From Helicobacter sp. 13S00401-1 (GTDB lineage Bacteria > Campylobacterota > Campylobacteria > Campylobacterales > Helicobacteraceae): DNA of 64,000 bases. Numbering within the stretch: position 1 is the first letter of the stretch; each line of letters begins with the position of its first letter. The position numbers and the translations under genes are program-made. The DNA lies in contig NZ_MLAR01000007.1 of NCBI RefSeq assembly GCF_002272925.1, positions 1 through 64,000 on the forward strand. The letters run 5' to 3'. A model generated the notes under the pieces. That model was not told where the DNA came from and ran no database searches. It saw only the letters and a program-made list of their open reading frames with translations. This document shows, piece by piece, positions 28,751 to 37,184 of this stretch.

Positions 28751-29562
28751 AAGAGTTCTTAGATCTAGTACTTAGAGAGTTTAAAGGTACGCTAGAAGGC
28801 CTTTTTGGAAGGGATGCTGTTTTAGAGTACAAAGGGGAAAGCAAAGTAAGTAATGACATCTTAACCCCACCTTTTGTAGTTGTTAGTGTAAATGTTATCT
28901 TAGATTCCAAAGTTGCTTCTAAACTTAGCTTTATTATGGGTTATGACTTAGCTACTGCCTTGCCTGATATGATGTTAGGTGGGGATGGGGCTATAAAAGC
29001 TAACTTAGAAGAAGATGATAAGGATGCTTTAAAAGAGATTATTAATAATGTCTTAGGCTCACTAAGCACTACTTTAAACTCTCAAGATTCATTACCAAAG
29101 TATAGTTTTAATGTAGAGAATTTACAAACTGTAGAATCTGAAGCTAACTTAACTATCTATGATAAGGCTTATAAGTTTTCTATAAATATAGATTCTTTAA
29201 ACTCTAGTTTTTATCTATTAATCCAAGATAATCTTTTAGAATCTAAAGAAGCCCCAAAACCTCAAAGCCAAGCAAAGCCAGTGTTGAATGAAAGAGAGCT
29301 TAAAAACATAGCTATGCTTTTAGACATAGGCTTAAATGTAAAAGTGCGCATAGGTCAAAAACGCATGCTTTTAAAAGACGTTATATCTATGGATATAGGA
29401 AGCGTTATAGAGCTAAACCAGCTAGCAAGCGACCCACTTGAGATACTAGTTAATGATAAAGTAATAGCTAAGGGCGAGGTTGTGGTAGTGGATGGAAACT
29501 TTGCAGTTCAGATAACTGAGATAGCTACTAAAAAAGAAAGACTAGAGCAGTTAAAAGGCTAA
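28747..29562 (+). CDS. fliY: Flagellar motor switch protein FliY/FliN type
   Basis: A 271-residue C-ring protein. The last 85 residues are a FliN-type domain (LDIGLNVKVRIGQKRMLLKDVISMDIGSVIELNQLASDPLEILVND, read in parts), while the N-terminal 170 residues resemble the CheC/CheX-like phosphatase part found in FliY of Helicobacter and Bacillus. Whether the phosphatase residues are active cannot be judged. It overlaps fliM by four bases and is followed by the helicase gene after 25 bases. Confidence 0.9.
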   Translation: MKEFLDLVLREFKGTLEGLFGRDAVLEYKGESKVSNDILTPPFVVVSVNVILDSKVASKLSFIMGYDLATALPDMMLGGDGAIKANLEEDDKDALKEIINNVLGSLSTTLNSQDSLPKYSFNVENLQTVESEANLTIYDKAYKFSINIDSLNSSFYLLIQDNLLESKEAPKPQSQAKPVLNERELKNIAMLLDIGLNVKVRIGQKRMLLKDVISMDIGSVIELNQLASDPLEILVNDKVIAKGEVVVVDGNFAVQITEIATKKERLEQLKG

Positions 29563-29587
29563 TGACTAAGCATATAAAGCATGGCTT

Positions 29588-31876
29588 ATGGATATATTAG
29601 ATTCTTTAAATGAAGCCCAGCGCTACGCAGCTACCCATATAGAGGGCCCTCTTTTAATCATAGCAGGGGCAGGAAGTGGCAAGACTAAAACTATCACTAC
29701 CAGGCTTGCTTACATGATAGATAAAGCAGGCATAAACCCTTATAATACTTTAACACTTACCTTTACTAACAAAGCAGCAAGCGAGATGAGGACGCGTGCA
29801 CTAGCTTTAATAGAATCTAAAGAAAAGCTTGACCCTCTTCTTTGTACTTTTCATAAATTTGGCCTTATCTTTTTACGTGAGTACATAGAAAGCCTAGATA
29901 ACAAGCGAAATACAAACTTTGTAATAATAGATTCTAATGACCAAAAAGACATTATCAAAAAGATTAATAAAGAAAAGATAGATAATGTACGTGAGTTTAT
30001 AAGTAATGCTAAAAATAAGCTTTTAACCCCAAAAGATTTGAGTTTAAAACACCCTTTAAAATCAAAATTGTATGAAGACTATGAAGACTACCTAGCTTTT
30101 AATAATTTAGTAGACTTTGATGATTTACTTTTGATGCCAGCTTTGGTGCTTAAATCTTTTGATGCTTTAAGGCGGGCTATATCTTGTCGTTATAAGTACA
30201 TAATGGTAGATGAGTATCAAGATACTAACTTGCTTCAGTTAGAGCTTATAAAGCTTTTATGCAGTGAGCATAATAATATCTGTGTAGTAGGGGATGATGA
30301 TCAAAGTATCTATGAGTGGCGTGGAGCGCTATTAGAAAACATTTTAAACTTCCAAAGTGACTTTGATGCTAAGGCTATAAAGTTAGAATCTAACTATAGA
30401 TCTAAAAAAGAGATTTTAGAGCTTGCTAACAACCTTATCATGCATAATAAAACTAGGCTAAATAAAGTACTTCGCCCAACTATAGAATCTAAAGCCAGCA
30501 TAACTTATAATGACGCTTTTTCCGAGTATGAAGAAGTTGAGCTAGTTTGCAAAGCAGTACATGAGCTAAAAACTAAGGGTGTTAGCTATAAAGATATAGC
30601 CATCATTTTTAGGGTTAATGCCCTCTCACGCGTTATAGAAGCCACGCTTAATAGATATAAGATTAAACATAAGTTAATAGGTCTTATGCGCTTTTATGAG
30701 AGGGCTGAAGTAAAAGATGTTTTAGCTTACTTTAGACTTATGATTAATCCTAATGATAACTATTCTTTTTTGCGCGCTATCTCTTCACCAAAAAGAGGCA
30801 TAGGAGATAAAGGCTTAGATATCATCATGGAAAGTGCTAGTGGGTTAAGTGTTTATGAAGCTTATAAAAAGGGCTTATTAAGCACTACTAAACATTATGC
30901 TAAGTTAAAAGAGTTTTTTGATTTTATAGAATCTAATTTTAATCTTAACCTCTATGAAGTCTCATCTAACTTTAAACGAAGCATTAAGCTAATCCCAGAT
31001 AAAGATGTAAGCGAAGAAGCTAACTCAAGACGGCAGAATATAGATGAGCTTTTAGGTCTTTGTAAAGATATGCACGAGCAAGGTTTAAACTTAGAGCGCT
31101 TTTTAGATGAGATAAGCTTAAGTTCAAGCAGTGATGAAAGCGCTTATAGTGAAGAAGTGTCTGTTTTAAATATACATTCAAGTAAGGGCTTGGAGTTTAA
31201 GCATGTTTTTTTACTTGGGCTTAATGAAGGCTTTTTACCAGTTAGTGAAGATAACATAGAAGAAGAAAGACGTCTTGCTTATGTTGCTTTTACGCGCGCA
31301 AAAGAAGGCCTTTATCTAAGTAGTGCTAAAAATAGACTTCATCACGGCACAAGAAAGCAAACCCCAACATCTCGCTTTATAAAAGAGTGCAAAGTTAGAG
31401 ATTTACTTGGATTAAAAAGTGAAGCTCCAGAGTTTGAGTTTAAATTTGAAAGGAAAAAAGGGCTTGATGTAAAAGAGCTAGACCTTAAACGTAATGACAT
31501 CTTAAAACACAGCATCCTTGGCATAGGCGTAGTTGAAAGTGTGGAAAGCGACACTTTTAAGATGAGTTTAAAAGTAAACTTTGGCGGTAAGCTTAGAGAG
31601 TTTAGCTATGCACTAGATCCAAGCCTAGTTAATATCTACTTAGATGAAAACTTAAAAGACTTAAAAGATATAACTAAGCTTTTAAATAAAGAAGGCTTCA
31701 GCGTACAAGAAAGTTTAAATGAAGATACTTCTTTAGTGCTTGCTAGCAAGCCTTTTCAAAACTTAGAGTTTAACCCTTTAGTGCTTATCTATGATGATGC
31801 TTTAAGTACTTTAAAATCTAAGATTATAACTACTATCTTAGAATCTAAGATCGCTAAAGTTTTTAGTAAGGTTTAG
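29588..31876 (+). CDS. uvrD: ATP-dependent DNA helicase, UvrD/Rep/PcrA type
   Basis: A 762-residue superfamily 1A helicase for repair and replication restart. All motifs are readable: I AGAGSGKTKT, Ia TLTFTNKAASEM, II VDEYQDTN, III VGDDDQSIYEWRGA, IV LESNYRSK, V VLNIHSSKGLEFKHV, and VI EERRLAYVAFTRAKE. The C-terminal part after residue 650 is poorly conserved. Length fits UvrD/PcrA. UvrD and Rep are hard to separate by eye; I favour the UvrD/PcrA name. It closes the forward run that starts at aroQ. Confidence 0.9.
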   Translation: MDILDSLNEAQRYAATHIEGPLLIIAGAGSGKTKTITTRLAYMIDKAGINPYNTLTLTFTNKAASEMRTRALALIESKEKLDPLLCTFHKFGLIFLREYIESLDNKRNTNFVIIDSNDQKDIIKKINKEKIDNVREFISNAKNKLLTPKDLSLKHPLKSKLYEDYEDYLAFNNLVDFDDLLLMPALVLKSFDALRRAISCRYKYIMVDEYQDTNLLQLELIKLLCSEHNNICVVGDDDQSIYEWRGALLENILNFQSDFDAKAIKLESNYRSKKEILELANNLIMHNKTRLNKVLRPTIESKASITYNDAFSEYEEVELVCKAVHELKTKGVSYKDIAIIFRVNALSRVIEATLNRYKIKHKLIGLMRFYERAEVKDVLAYFRLMINPNDNYSFLRAISSPKRGIGDKGLDIIMESASGLSVYEAYKKGLLSTTKHYAKLKEFFDFIESNFNLNLYEVSSNFKRSIKLIPDKDVSEEANSRRQNIDELLGLCKDMHEQGLNLERFLDEISLSSSSDESAYSEEVSVLNIHSSKGLEFKHVFLLGLNEGFLPVSEDNIEEERRLAYVAFTRAKEGLYLSSAKNRLHHGTRKQTPTSRFIKECKVRDLLGLKSEAPEFEFKFERKKGLDVKELDLKRNDILKHSILGIGVVESVESDTFKMSLKVNFGGKLREFSYALDPSLVNIYLDENLKDLKDITKLLNKEGFSVQESLNEDTSLVLASKPFQNLEFNPLVLIYDDALSTLKSKIITTILESKIAKVFSKV

Positions 31877-32104
31877 GGTAGTTTTTATAGCTAACTATTT
31901 AGTAAGTAGTGTTATATGTCAATAAACTATTTATAAGTTAAGCTAGTTTATGCGAGCTTAAATTTGCTTATAGAATCTAGTTTTATTTTTTCTGCTTAGA
32001 AAGTCTATATTGTTTTGTTATCACTTTACTCTTAGCGTATAAATCTATATAGTTTAAGTTTTTTATAAAAGTAAGGATTTGAAAAGTAGAGTAGGTATAA
32101 AAAA

Positions 32105-32181
32105 TGGTGTCCTAAGCAGGACTTGAACCTGCGGCCTTATGATTAGGAATCATACGCTCTATCCGGCTGAGCTATTAAGAC
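32105..32181 (-). tRNA. tRNA-Arg (CCT)
   Basis: Read on the reverse strand the gene begins GTCTTAA and ends TTAGGAC-A-CCA, giving a 7-bp acceptor stem with one G-T pair. D stem GCTC, anticodon loop with CCT, and the TTCAAGT T-loop are all present. The CCA end is encoded. It is last in a cluster of three tRNA genes. Confidence 0.95.
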
Positions 32182-32192
32182 ATATTTATACA

Positions 32193-32279
32193 TGGTGCCG
32201 AAGGTCGGACTCGAACCGACACAAGGTTGCCCTTACTAGATTTTGAGTCTAGCGCGTCTACCAGTTTCACCACTCCGGC
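32193..32279 (-). tRNA. tRNA-Leu (CAA)
   Basis: An 87-base class II tRNA with acceptor GCCGGAG/CTTCGGC, anticodon CAA in the loop of GACTCAAAATC, a long variable arm, TTCGAGT T-loop and encoded CCA. It reads UUG leucine codons. Confidence 0.95.
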
Positions 32280-32307
32280 TAAAGATATAAAAGCTAAAAA
32301 AGCTAAA

Positions 32308-32392
32308 TGGTGCACTGAGCGAGACTTGAACTCGCACGAACGAAGTTCACCACCCCCTCAAGATGGCGTGTCTACCATTCCACCACCAGTGC
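32308..32392 (-). tRNA. tRNA-Leu (GAG)
   Basis: An 85-base class II tRNA with acceptor GCACTGG/TCAGTGC, anticodon GAG in the loop TTGAGGG, a long variable arm and encoded CCA. It reads CUC and CUU codons and is first in the reverse-strand tRNA cluster. Confidence 0.93.
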
Positions 32393-32529
32393 TTAAACCA
32401 TAAGCATTTTAAATTAAAATGCTAGAAACACCTTAAGATTTTAATAAAAATTAGTAAAATCAAGGATGCTCATTCTAGCATATTTTATGTGAAGAAATTT
32501 AGATTCTTAAAAATCCTAAGGTAAAAACT

Positions 32530-33105
32530 TTATCTATCAAAAAACTTAACTAACTCCTCTACAGTTACTATCTTTGCGCCATAGACCATTTTTAGGTACT
32601 CTAATCCTTCCTCGTAGTCTTTTTCTGTAAAGGCATTAGTCCCATCACTTGGAACTATTATCTTATATCCTAGGCAAAAAGCATCTGCAGTTGTGTGCCT
32701 TACACAGATATTAGTATGAAGCCCTGTTATAACTAAAGTATCAACATCTAGCTCTCTAAGCAGTATGTCAAGATGTGTTGCAAAAAAGCCACTATATCTT
32801 CGTTTAGGCACTATAAAGTCTATCTTACTTACTTTTAACTCCGGGATAACTTCAGCTCCTTTAGTGCCAGCTATGCCGTGGTCTCCCCAGAGAGCTAACT
32901 CATGATCTATGCCTTTTATATGAGCGTCATTTGAAAATATAACTGGGATCTTATGCTCCCTTGCAGAATCTAAAAGCTTGACTATATTTTGTATGATATC
33001 TTGTGCTCTCTCACATTTTAAAGATCCAGTCACAAAGTCATTTAACATATCTACAACTATGATGGCAACTTTTTTCTTATCAAGACCCTTTAGCATATCT
33101 TCCAT
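32530..33105 (-). CDS. Isochorismatase-family cysteine hydrolase
   Basis: A 191-residue hydrolase of the isochorismatase/nicotinamidase superfamily. The catalytic triad is visible as the aspartate in IIVVDMLNDF, the lysine in VPKRRYSGF and the cysteine in LHTNICVRHTTADAF. The family covers nicotinamidases, ureidoacrylate hydrolases and isochorismatases. The metal-binding D-x-H nicotinamidase pattern is only partly matched (NDAHIKGIDHE), so the substrate is left open. AAAGGA lies 8 bases before the ATG. It sits between the tRNA cluster and atpE, all on the reverse strand. Confidence 0.85.
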   Translation of the reverse strand: MEDMLKGLDKKKVAIIVVDMLNDFVTGSLKCERAQDIIQNIVKLLDSAREHKIPVIFSNDAHIKGIDHELALWGDHGIAGTKGAEVIPELKVSKIDFIVPKRRYSGFFATHLDILLRELDVDTLVITGLHTNICVRHTTADAFCLGYKIIVPSDGTNAFTEKDYEEGLEYLKMVYGAKIVTVEELVKFFDR

Positions 33106-33189
33106 AACTGCATCCTTTTTTGTGTTTTATCTCTTTGTGAGATGCTGCATTATAGCTATGTAGTATGAAATATTAAGTATGGTGAGTGT

Positions 33190-33217
33190 AAAAAAGTACT
33201 AGGTGTAGCTAGTACTT
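33190..33217 (-). terminator. Intrinsic terminator after atpE
   Basis: On the reverse strand AAGTACTAG and CTAGTACTT form a perfect 9-bp stem (arms 209-217 and 194-202 of the 33 kb block) with a 6-nt loop, followed by a T-run (33190-33195). Confidence 0.85.
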
Positions 33218-33285
33218 GATAGGAAAGGTAAGATTTTTATAACCTTACTTATATCTTCCCTCTATAGTTTTTAAGATTTTAGATT

Positions 33286-33591
33286 CTATAAGAATGGATT
33301 TGCATACAAAGCGATGATGGCAAAAACAAGTGTATAGATAACTTGTGCTTCAATAAGTGCTATGGCGATAAACATAGTTGCTTGAAGTTTTGAACCAAGT
33401 GCTGGGTTTCTAGCTGTACCAGTTATAGCTGCTGCTGCTGCGTGTCCCATACCTATACCACCACCAAGAGCGGCTATACCTAAGCCTACAACTGCTCCAA
33501 CTACAGAAAAGGCTTGTATAAACTCTTTCCCACCTATCTCACCTGCAAATGCAAAGCCAGTTATGGCAAGCACAGTAAATAATAATTTCAT
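33286..33591 (-). CDS. atpE: ATP synthase subunit c
   Basis: A 101-residue proteolipid that forms the rotating ring of the membrane F0 sector. Two long hydrophobic helices are joined by a polar loop with ARNP (GTARNPALGSKL), and the proton-binding glutamate lies in helix 2 (IALIEAQVIYTLVF). An N-terminal hydrophobic segment (MKLLFTVLAITGFAFAG) looks like a signal peptide, as in related species. I chose the ATG at 33591 because AAGGAG lies 5-10 bases upstream; the frame is open 21 codons further but those residues are not atpE-like. It is separate from the other atp genes at 56-62 kb, as in H. pylori. Confidence 0.94.
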   Translation of the reverse strand: MKLLFTVLAITGFAFAGEIGGKEFIQAFSVVGAVVGLGIAALGGGIGMGHAAAAAITGTARNPALGSKLQATMFIAIALIEAQVIYTLVFAIIALYANPFL

Positions 33592-33784
33592 TAAGTCTCC
33601 TTGTATATCAAAGTCGTTCGGATCCATACCCCTACTTAAACTCTGTAGTTGCATTATCTAATAAGTTTGATTAAGAAAAGTTTAAAGTTAAGGCTTTTTA
33701 AGACCCTTAAAATGGTACTTTAAACTCTAAAGCTTTTAATTTAGTAAAATCTAGTTTTTTAGATTCTAAGATCATAAAGCCCTT

Positions 33785-34993
33785 TTATCTTTTATCTTTA
33801 ATAACCTTGCCATTTTCTAGCACTACCCAAGGAAGACCTTGCTTATCTAGCTCGCTCATAAAAGGATCGGGGTCATTTTGTTCCATATTAAACACACCTT
33901 CACCACTCCAAACTTTTGTAGCTATAAGTTTAGCGCCTATCATTGCTGGAACACCTGTAGTGTAGCTTACACCTTGTGCGTTTACTTCACGGTAGCACTC
34001 TTCATGATCACAGACATTATAGATATAAATAGTTCTTTCCTTGCCATCTTTTTTGCCTTTAAAGTAGCAGCCTATATTAGTTTTGCCCTTAGTTCTAGGC
34101 GCTAGGCTTGCTGGGTCTGGAAGTAGGGTTTTTAAAAACTGCATAGGGACTATTTTTACACCGTTATGTTCAACCTCATCAATGCGAAGCATGCCTACAT
34201 TTTCAAGACACTTCATATGAGTTAGATAGCTTTGTGAAAAAGTCATAAAAAAGCGTATACGCTTTAAGCCCTTGATATGTTTTACTAAGCTTTCAAGCTC
34301 TTCATGATAAAGCAAATAAGAATCTTTTTTGCCAACTTCTGGATAGTCCCAAACTTGCATTATCTCCATAGGCTTTGTTTCTATCCACTTTCCTTCTTCC
34401 CAGTAGCGCCCATTTGAACTAACTTCTCGTAAGTTAATCTCAGGGTTAAAGTTAGTAGCAAAAGCATAGCCGTGATCGCCTGCATTGCAGTCTAGGATGT
34501 CTATAGATTCTATTTCATCAAAGTAGTGTTTCATCGCGTAAGCACAAAAGACATTAGTAACTCCTGGATCAAAGCCACTACCTAGCAAGCCATAAATGCC
34601 AGCTTCTTTGAAGGCGTCATTTAGCGCCCACTGTTCTTTGTACTCAAAACGGGCAGTATCAGGATGCTCATAGTTTGCAGTATCAAGATAGTTAGTTTTA
34701 GTTTTGATACAAGCTTGCATTATGCTTAAGTCTTGATAAGGCAAAGCTACATTTATAACCACTACTGGTTTATATTTTTCTATCAAAGCTACTAACTCAT
34801 CTACTTTATCAGCATCAACTGTTTCAGTGATGATATCTCCTAGGCCTTTTTCTTTTATACTTTTTGCTATGGCAAGTGGCTTTGCAAGCGTCCTTGAAGC
34901 AAGGATAATCTTGCTAAATACATCTTTATTCATAGCAAGTTTGTGTGCTACGACACCTCCAACTCCTCCGGCCCCTATTTGTAGTACTGTCAT
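33785..34993 (-). CDS. Saccharopine dehydrogenase-like carboxynorspermidine synthase
   Basis: A 402-residue NAD(P)-dependent enzyme of the saccharopine dehydrogenase family. The Rossmann loop VLQIGAGGVGGVVAHKLA is at the N-terminus, and the LDTANYEHPD and GSGFDPGVTNVF blocks match carboxynorspermidine (carboxyspermidine) dehydrogenase of Vibrio and Campylobacter. That enzyme joins aspartate semialdehyde to a diamine for spermidine synthesis. The partner decarboxylase NspC is not in the window. It is one of a reverse-strand set with cysE and atpE. The exact polyamine is inferred from the family. Confidence 0.85.
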   Translation of the reverse strand: MTVLQIGAGGVGGVVAHKLAMNKDVFSKIILASRTLAKPLAIAKSIKEKGLGDIITETVDADKVDELVALIEKYKPVVVINVALPYQDLSIMQACIKTKTNYLDTANYEHPDTARFEYKEQWALNDAFKEAGIYGLLGSGFDPGVTNVFCAYAMKHYFDEIESIDILDCNAGDHGYAFATNFNPEINLREVSSNGRYWEEGKWIETKPMEIMQVWDYPEVGKKDSYLLYHEELESLVKHIKGLKRIRFFMTFSQSYLTHMKCLENVGMLRIDEVEHNGVKIVPMQFLKTLLPDPASLAPRTKGKTNIGCYFKGKKDGKERTIYIYNVCDHEECYREVNAQGVSYTTGVPAMIGAKLIATKVWSGEGVFNMEQNDPDPFMSELDKQGLPWVVLENGKVIKDKR

Positions 34994-35056
34994 TTGTTTC
35001 CTTTTAGTAAGTATTTATATTTAAGTTTAAGATTTTAGAGTGCAAAGATTACAATA

Positions 35057-35998
35057 TTATTTCGAACTTGTAGTGTCATCTTTTAGCTCTTTATCTTTTA
35101 AAGCATCCTTAGTTTTTGTGTATTCTGGGGTATCTTTTAGAACTGTCTCATTAGTTTTATTCTCTTCTTCTTTGGCATCTTTTTCCCCATCATGCTCTTT
35201 TGGCTCATCAGCTTTAACTGCTTTTAAAAATATGTCATAGACCTCATCTAGCTTAACTTGTTGTTCTTTATACTTACCATGCTCTTTGCAAAGATCTTTT
35301 ATATTGATGTTGCCATGTTCATCACTTACTGCATTAACTATTTGCTCATAGAGTTTTAGTTTGCAAAGTATGTAAGCAAACATTTCTTTATCTATATCTG
35401 GAAGTTTTGTTCTAGTGTTTTTGGCTTCACTTTCTTTAGAATCTTCATGCTTATTTTTATCTATGATCCTAGCTGGTATCCCAACTGCCACGCAGTCATC
35501 TGGAACATCTTTTACTACAACTGAGTTTGATCCTATCTTTACATTTTTACCTATAGTAATGTTTCCTAAGACTTTTGCGCCACTTCCTATAACTGCCCCT
35601 TCTAAGATAGTAGGATGCCTTTTAGTCTTTTCCAAACTAACCCCTCCTAAAGTAACTCCTTGATAGATAGTTACATCATCACCTATGATGGCAGTTTCTC
35701 CAACTACTACACCTATGCCATGATCTATGAAAACTTTTCTTCCTACAACTGCTGCAGGGTGCAAGTCTATATTGTAAGCAAACTGGCAAAAACCCATGAT
35801 GATACGACCCAGTGTTCTCCACTTCTTTATATAAAGTCTATGGGCTATCCTATGAAGGGAGATAGTCATAACTCCAGGGTAGTTAAAAAAAAGCTCGACT
35901 CTGCTTTTAAAGGCTGGGTCTTTTAATCTTGGTATACTTAGGTCTTCTCTTATGAGTGAAAATATGCCTTTGTCTAAGGGATCTATTTGTGTCTGCAT
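35057..35998 (-). CDS. cysE: Serine O-acetyltransferase with long charged tail
   Basis: A cytoplasmic enzyme that acetylates serine with acetyl-CoA for cysteine synthesis. Residues about 20-75 form the helical N-terminal part and about 80-185 the left-handed hexapeptide beta-helix (VFIDHGIGVVVGETAIIGD, IYQGVTLGG, GAKVLGNITIGKN, VGIPARI). The protein is 313 residues; after about residue 185 there is a helical stretch and then about 65 very charged residues rich in Lys, Glu and Asp. That tail is unusual but short CysE proteins with C-terminal extensions are known in this class. In H. pylori cysE also lies close to atpE. Confidence 0.92.
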   Translation of the reverse strand: MQTQIDPLDKGIFSLIREDLSIPRLKDPAFKSRVELFFNYPGVMTISLHRIAHRLYIKKWRTLGRIIMGFCQFAYNIDLHPAAVVGRKVFIDHGIGVVVGETAIIGDDVTIYQGVTLGGVSLEKTKRHPTILEGAVIGSGAKVLGNITIGKNVKIGSNSVVVKDVPDDCVAVGIPARIIDKNKHEDSKESEAKNTRTKLPDIDKEMFAYILCKLKLYEQIVNAVSDEHGNINIKDLCKEHGKYKEQQVKLDEVYDIFLKAVKADEPKEHDGEKDAKEEENKTNETVLKDTPEYTKTKDALKDKELKDDTTSSK

Positions 35999-36104
35999 AA
36001 TATATCCTTAATAAATTTTATTTTCCTTAAAAATCTTTACAGCCATATACATTATAGCGTGGCTTTAAAATTAAGACTTATTTATATTTTAAACAGTGTT
36101 TTTT

Positions 36105-36113
36105 TGTTAGAAT
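36105..36113 (+). promoter_or_regulatory. Extended -10 promoter of cheV-aspS
   Basis: TGTTAGAAT about 88 bases upstream of the cheV start, the same nine bases as before aroQ and the SurA-like gene. A long leader follows. Confidence 0.5.
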
Positions 36114-36200
36114 AGCCTGATTTTAGATTCTAAAAAAGCTTAAGTTGGGTTAGTTTCTAACCTCATAAAGCAAGCATTTTATACAAGCCTAGGAGCGATT

Positions 36201-37175
36201 TTGATAAGTAATATAGACAAAACTACCTCTTTACATTTGCATAATGAAGTCCAGTTTCTATGCTTCACATTAGAAGAAGATACTAAAGGAAGCAATCAAC
36301 TTTATGCTATGAACGTATTTAAGATAAGAGAGATAATCTACTATGATGGAGATCTAGCTGAAACAGCTGGAGAAAATGACGGCATAGTCTTAGGTTTTTT
36401 AACAGTTAGAGGAGAAAGTATACCCTTATTAGATATGAGAAGGTGGCTTTACTTTAATCCAAAAGAGCCTAACAAAGATCTAAAATCTTACTCTGTTGAT
36501 AACTCTAAAAAAAGCTTAGTTGTTATATGCAACTTTTCAGAACATACAGTTGGACTTAAGATTTATAGCGTTAAACGTATAATCCAAAAAAGTTGGAATG
36601 AGATATCAGTTGGCAGTGAGCTAGGTTTTGGTGGAAGTGATGATAAGATAACTGCTACTACTAAATTTGATGATGGCAATGTAGTTCAGATCTTAGATGT
36701 AGAAAAGATGCTACTTGATGCCTTCCCTCATATAGACGATTCTAGAGACTTAGAACTAAACTCACTGAAGTTTATAGATAGCGATAAGATTATCCTTTTA
36801 GCTGAAGATTCTAAGCCTGCACAAAAATCTTTACAAACCATCATGGAACATCTTGGCTTAAAGTACTTTACTTTTGCTAATGGTAAGTCTTTACTAGAGT
36901 ATCTTAATAGTCCAGGGGCTTTAGCTCAAGTGGGCGCAGTTATAACAGACTTAGAGATGCCAGTTATATCAGGCTATGAGGTATTAAAAGCTATACGAAA
37001 TAACCCAAGAACAAAAGAGCTTCCAGTCATCATAAACTCATCTATGAGCAATGATTCCAACATAGAAAAAGCTAGGGAGTTAAGGGCTAGTGCTTTTATC
37101 ACTAAATCTAATCCTAGGGAGATAGAAGAAGCTTTGAAAAAAGTTTTAAATATAGAAGTAGAACATATTAATTAA
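36201..37175 (+). CDS. cheV: Chemotaxis coupling protein CheV
   Basis: A 324-residue protein with a CheW-like domain (about residues 15-180) and a C-terminal receiver domain (about 193-322). The receiver has the acidic pocket LLAEDSKPAQ, the phospho-aspartate in VITDLEMP and the lysine in ITKSNPRE. It couples chemoreceptors to CheA and may act in adaptation. It starts at TTG behind AGGAG, five bases upstream; no better start is present nearby. H. pylori has three CheV proteins; the one before aspS is CheV2, so this is probably its counterpart. Confidence 0.92.
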   Translation: MISNIDKTTSLHLHNEVQFLCFTLEEDTKGSNQLYAMNVFKIREIIYYDGDLAETAGENDGIVLGFLTVRGESIPLLDMRRWLYFNPKEPNKDLKSYSVDNSKKSLVVICNFSEHTVGLKIYSVKRIIQKSWNEISVGSELGFGGSDDKITATTKFDDGNVVQILDVEKMLLDAFPHIDDSRDLELNSLKFIDSDKIILLAEDSKPAQKSLQTIMEHLGLKYFTFANGKSLLEYLNSPGALAQVGAVITDLEMPVISGYEVLKAIRNNPRTKELPVIINSSMSNDSNIEKARELRASAFITKSNPREIEEALKKVLNIEVEHIN

Positions 37176-37184
37176 GGTAGGTAC

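Noticed and set aside
32105-32392. tRNA cluster as an integration site for a mobile element
   Set aside because: All three tRNAs are whole, no repeated tRNA 3' end was seen nearby, and no integrase or phage gene lies in the window.
33592-33654. 21-codon N-terminal extension of atpE
   Set aside because: The residues are not like subunit c, and the ATG at 33591 has a good ribosome site.
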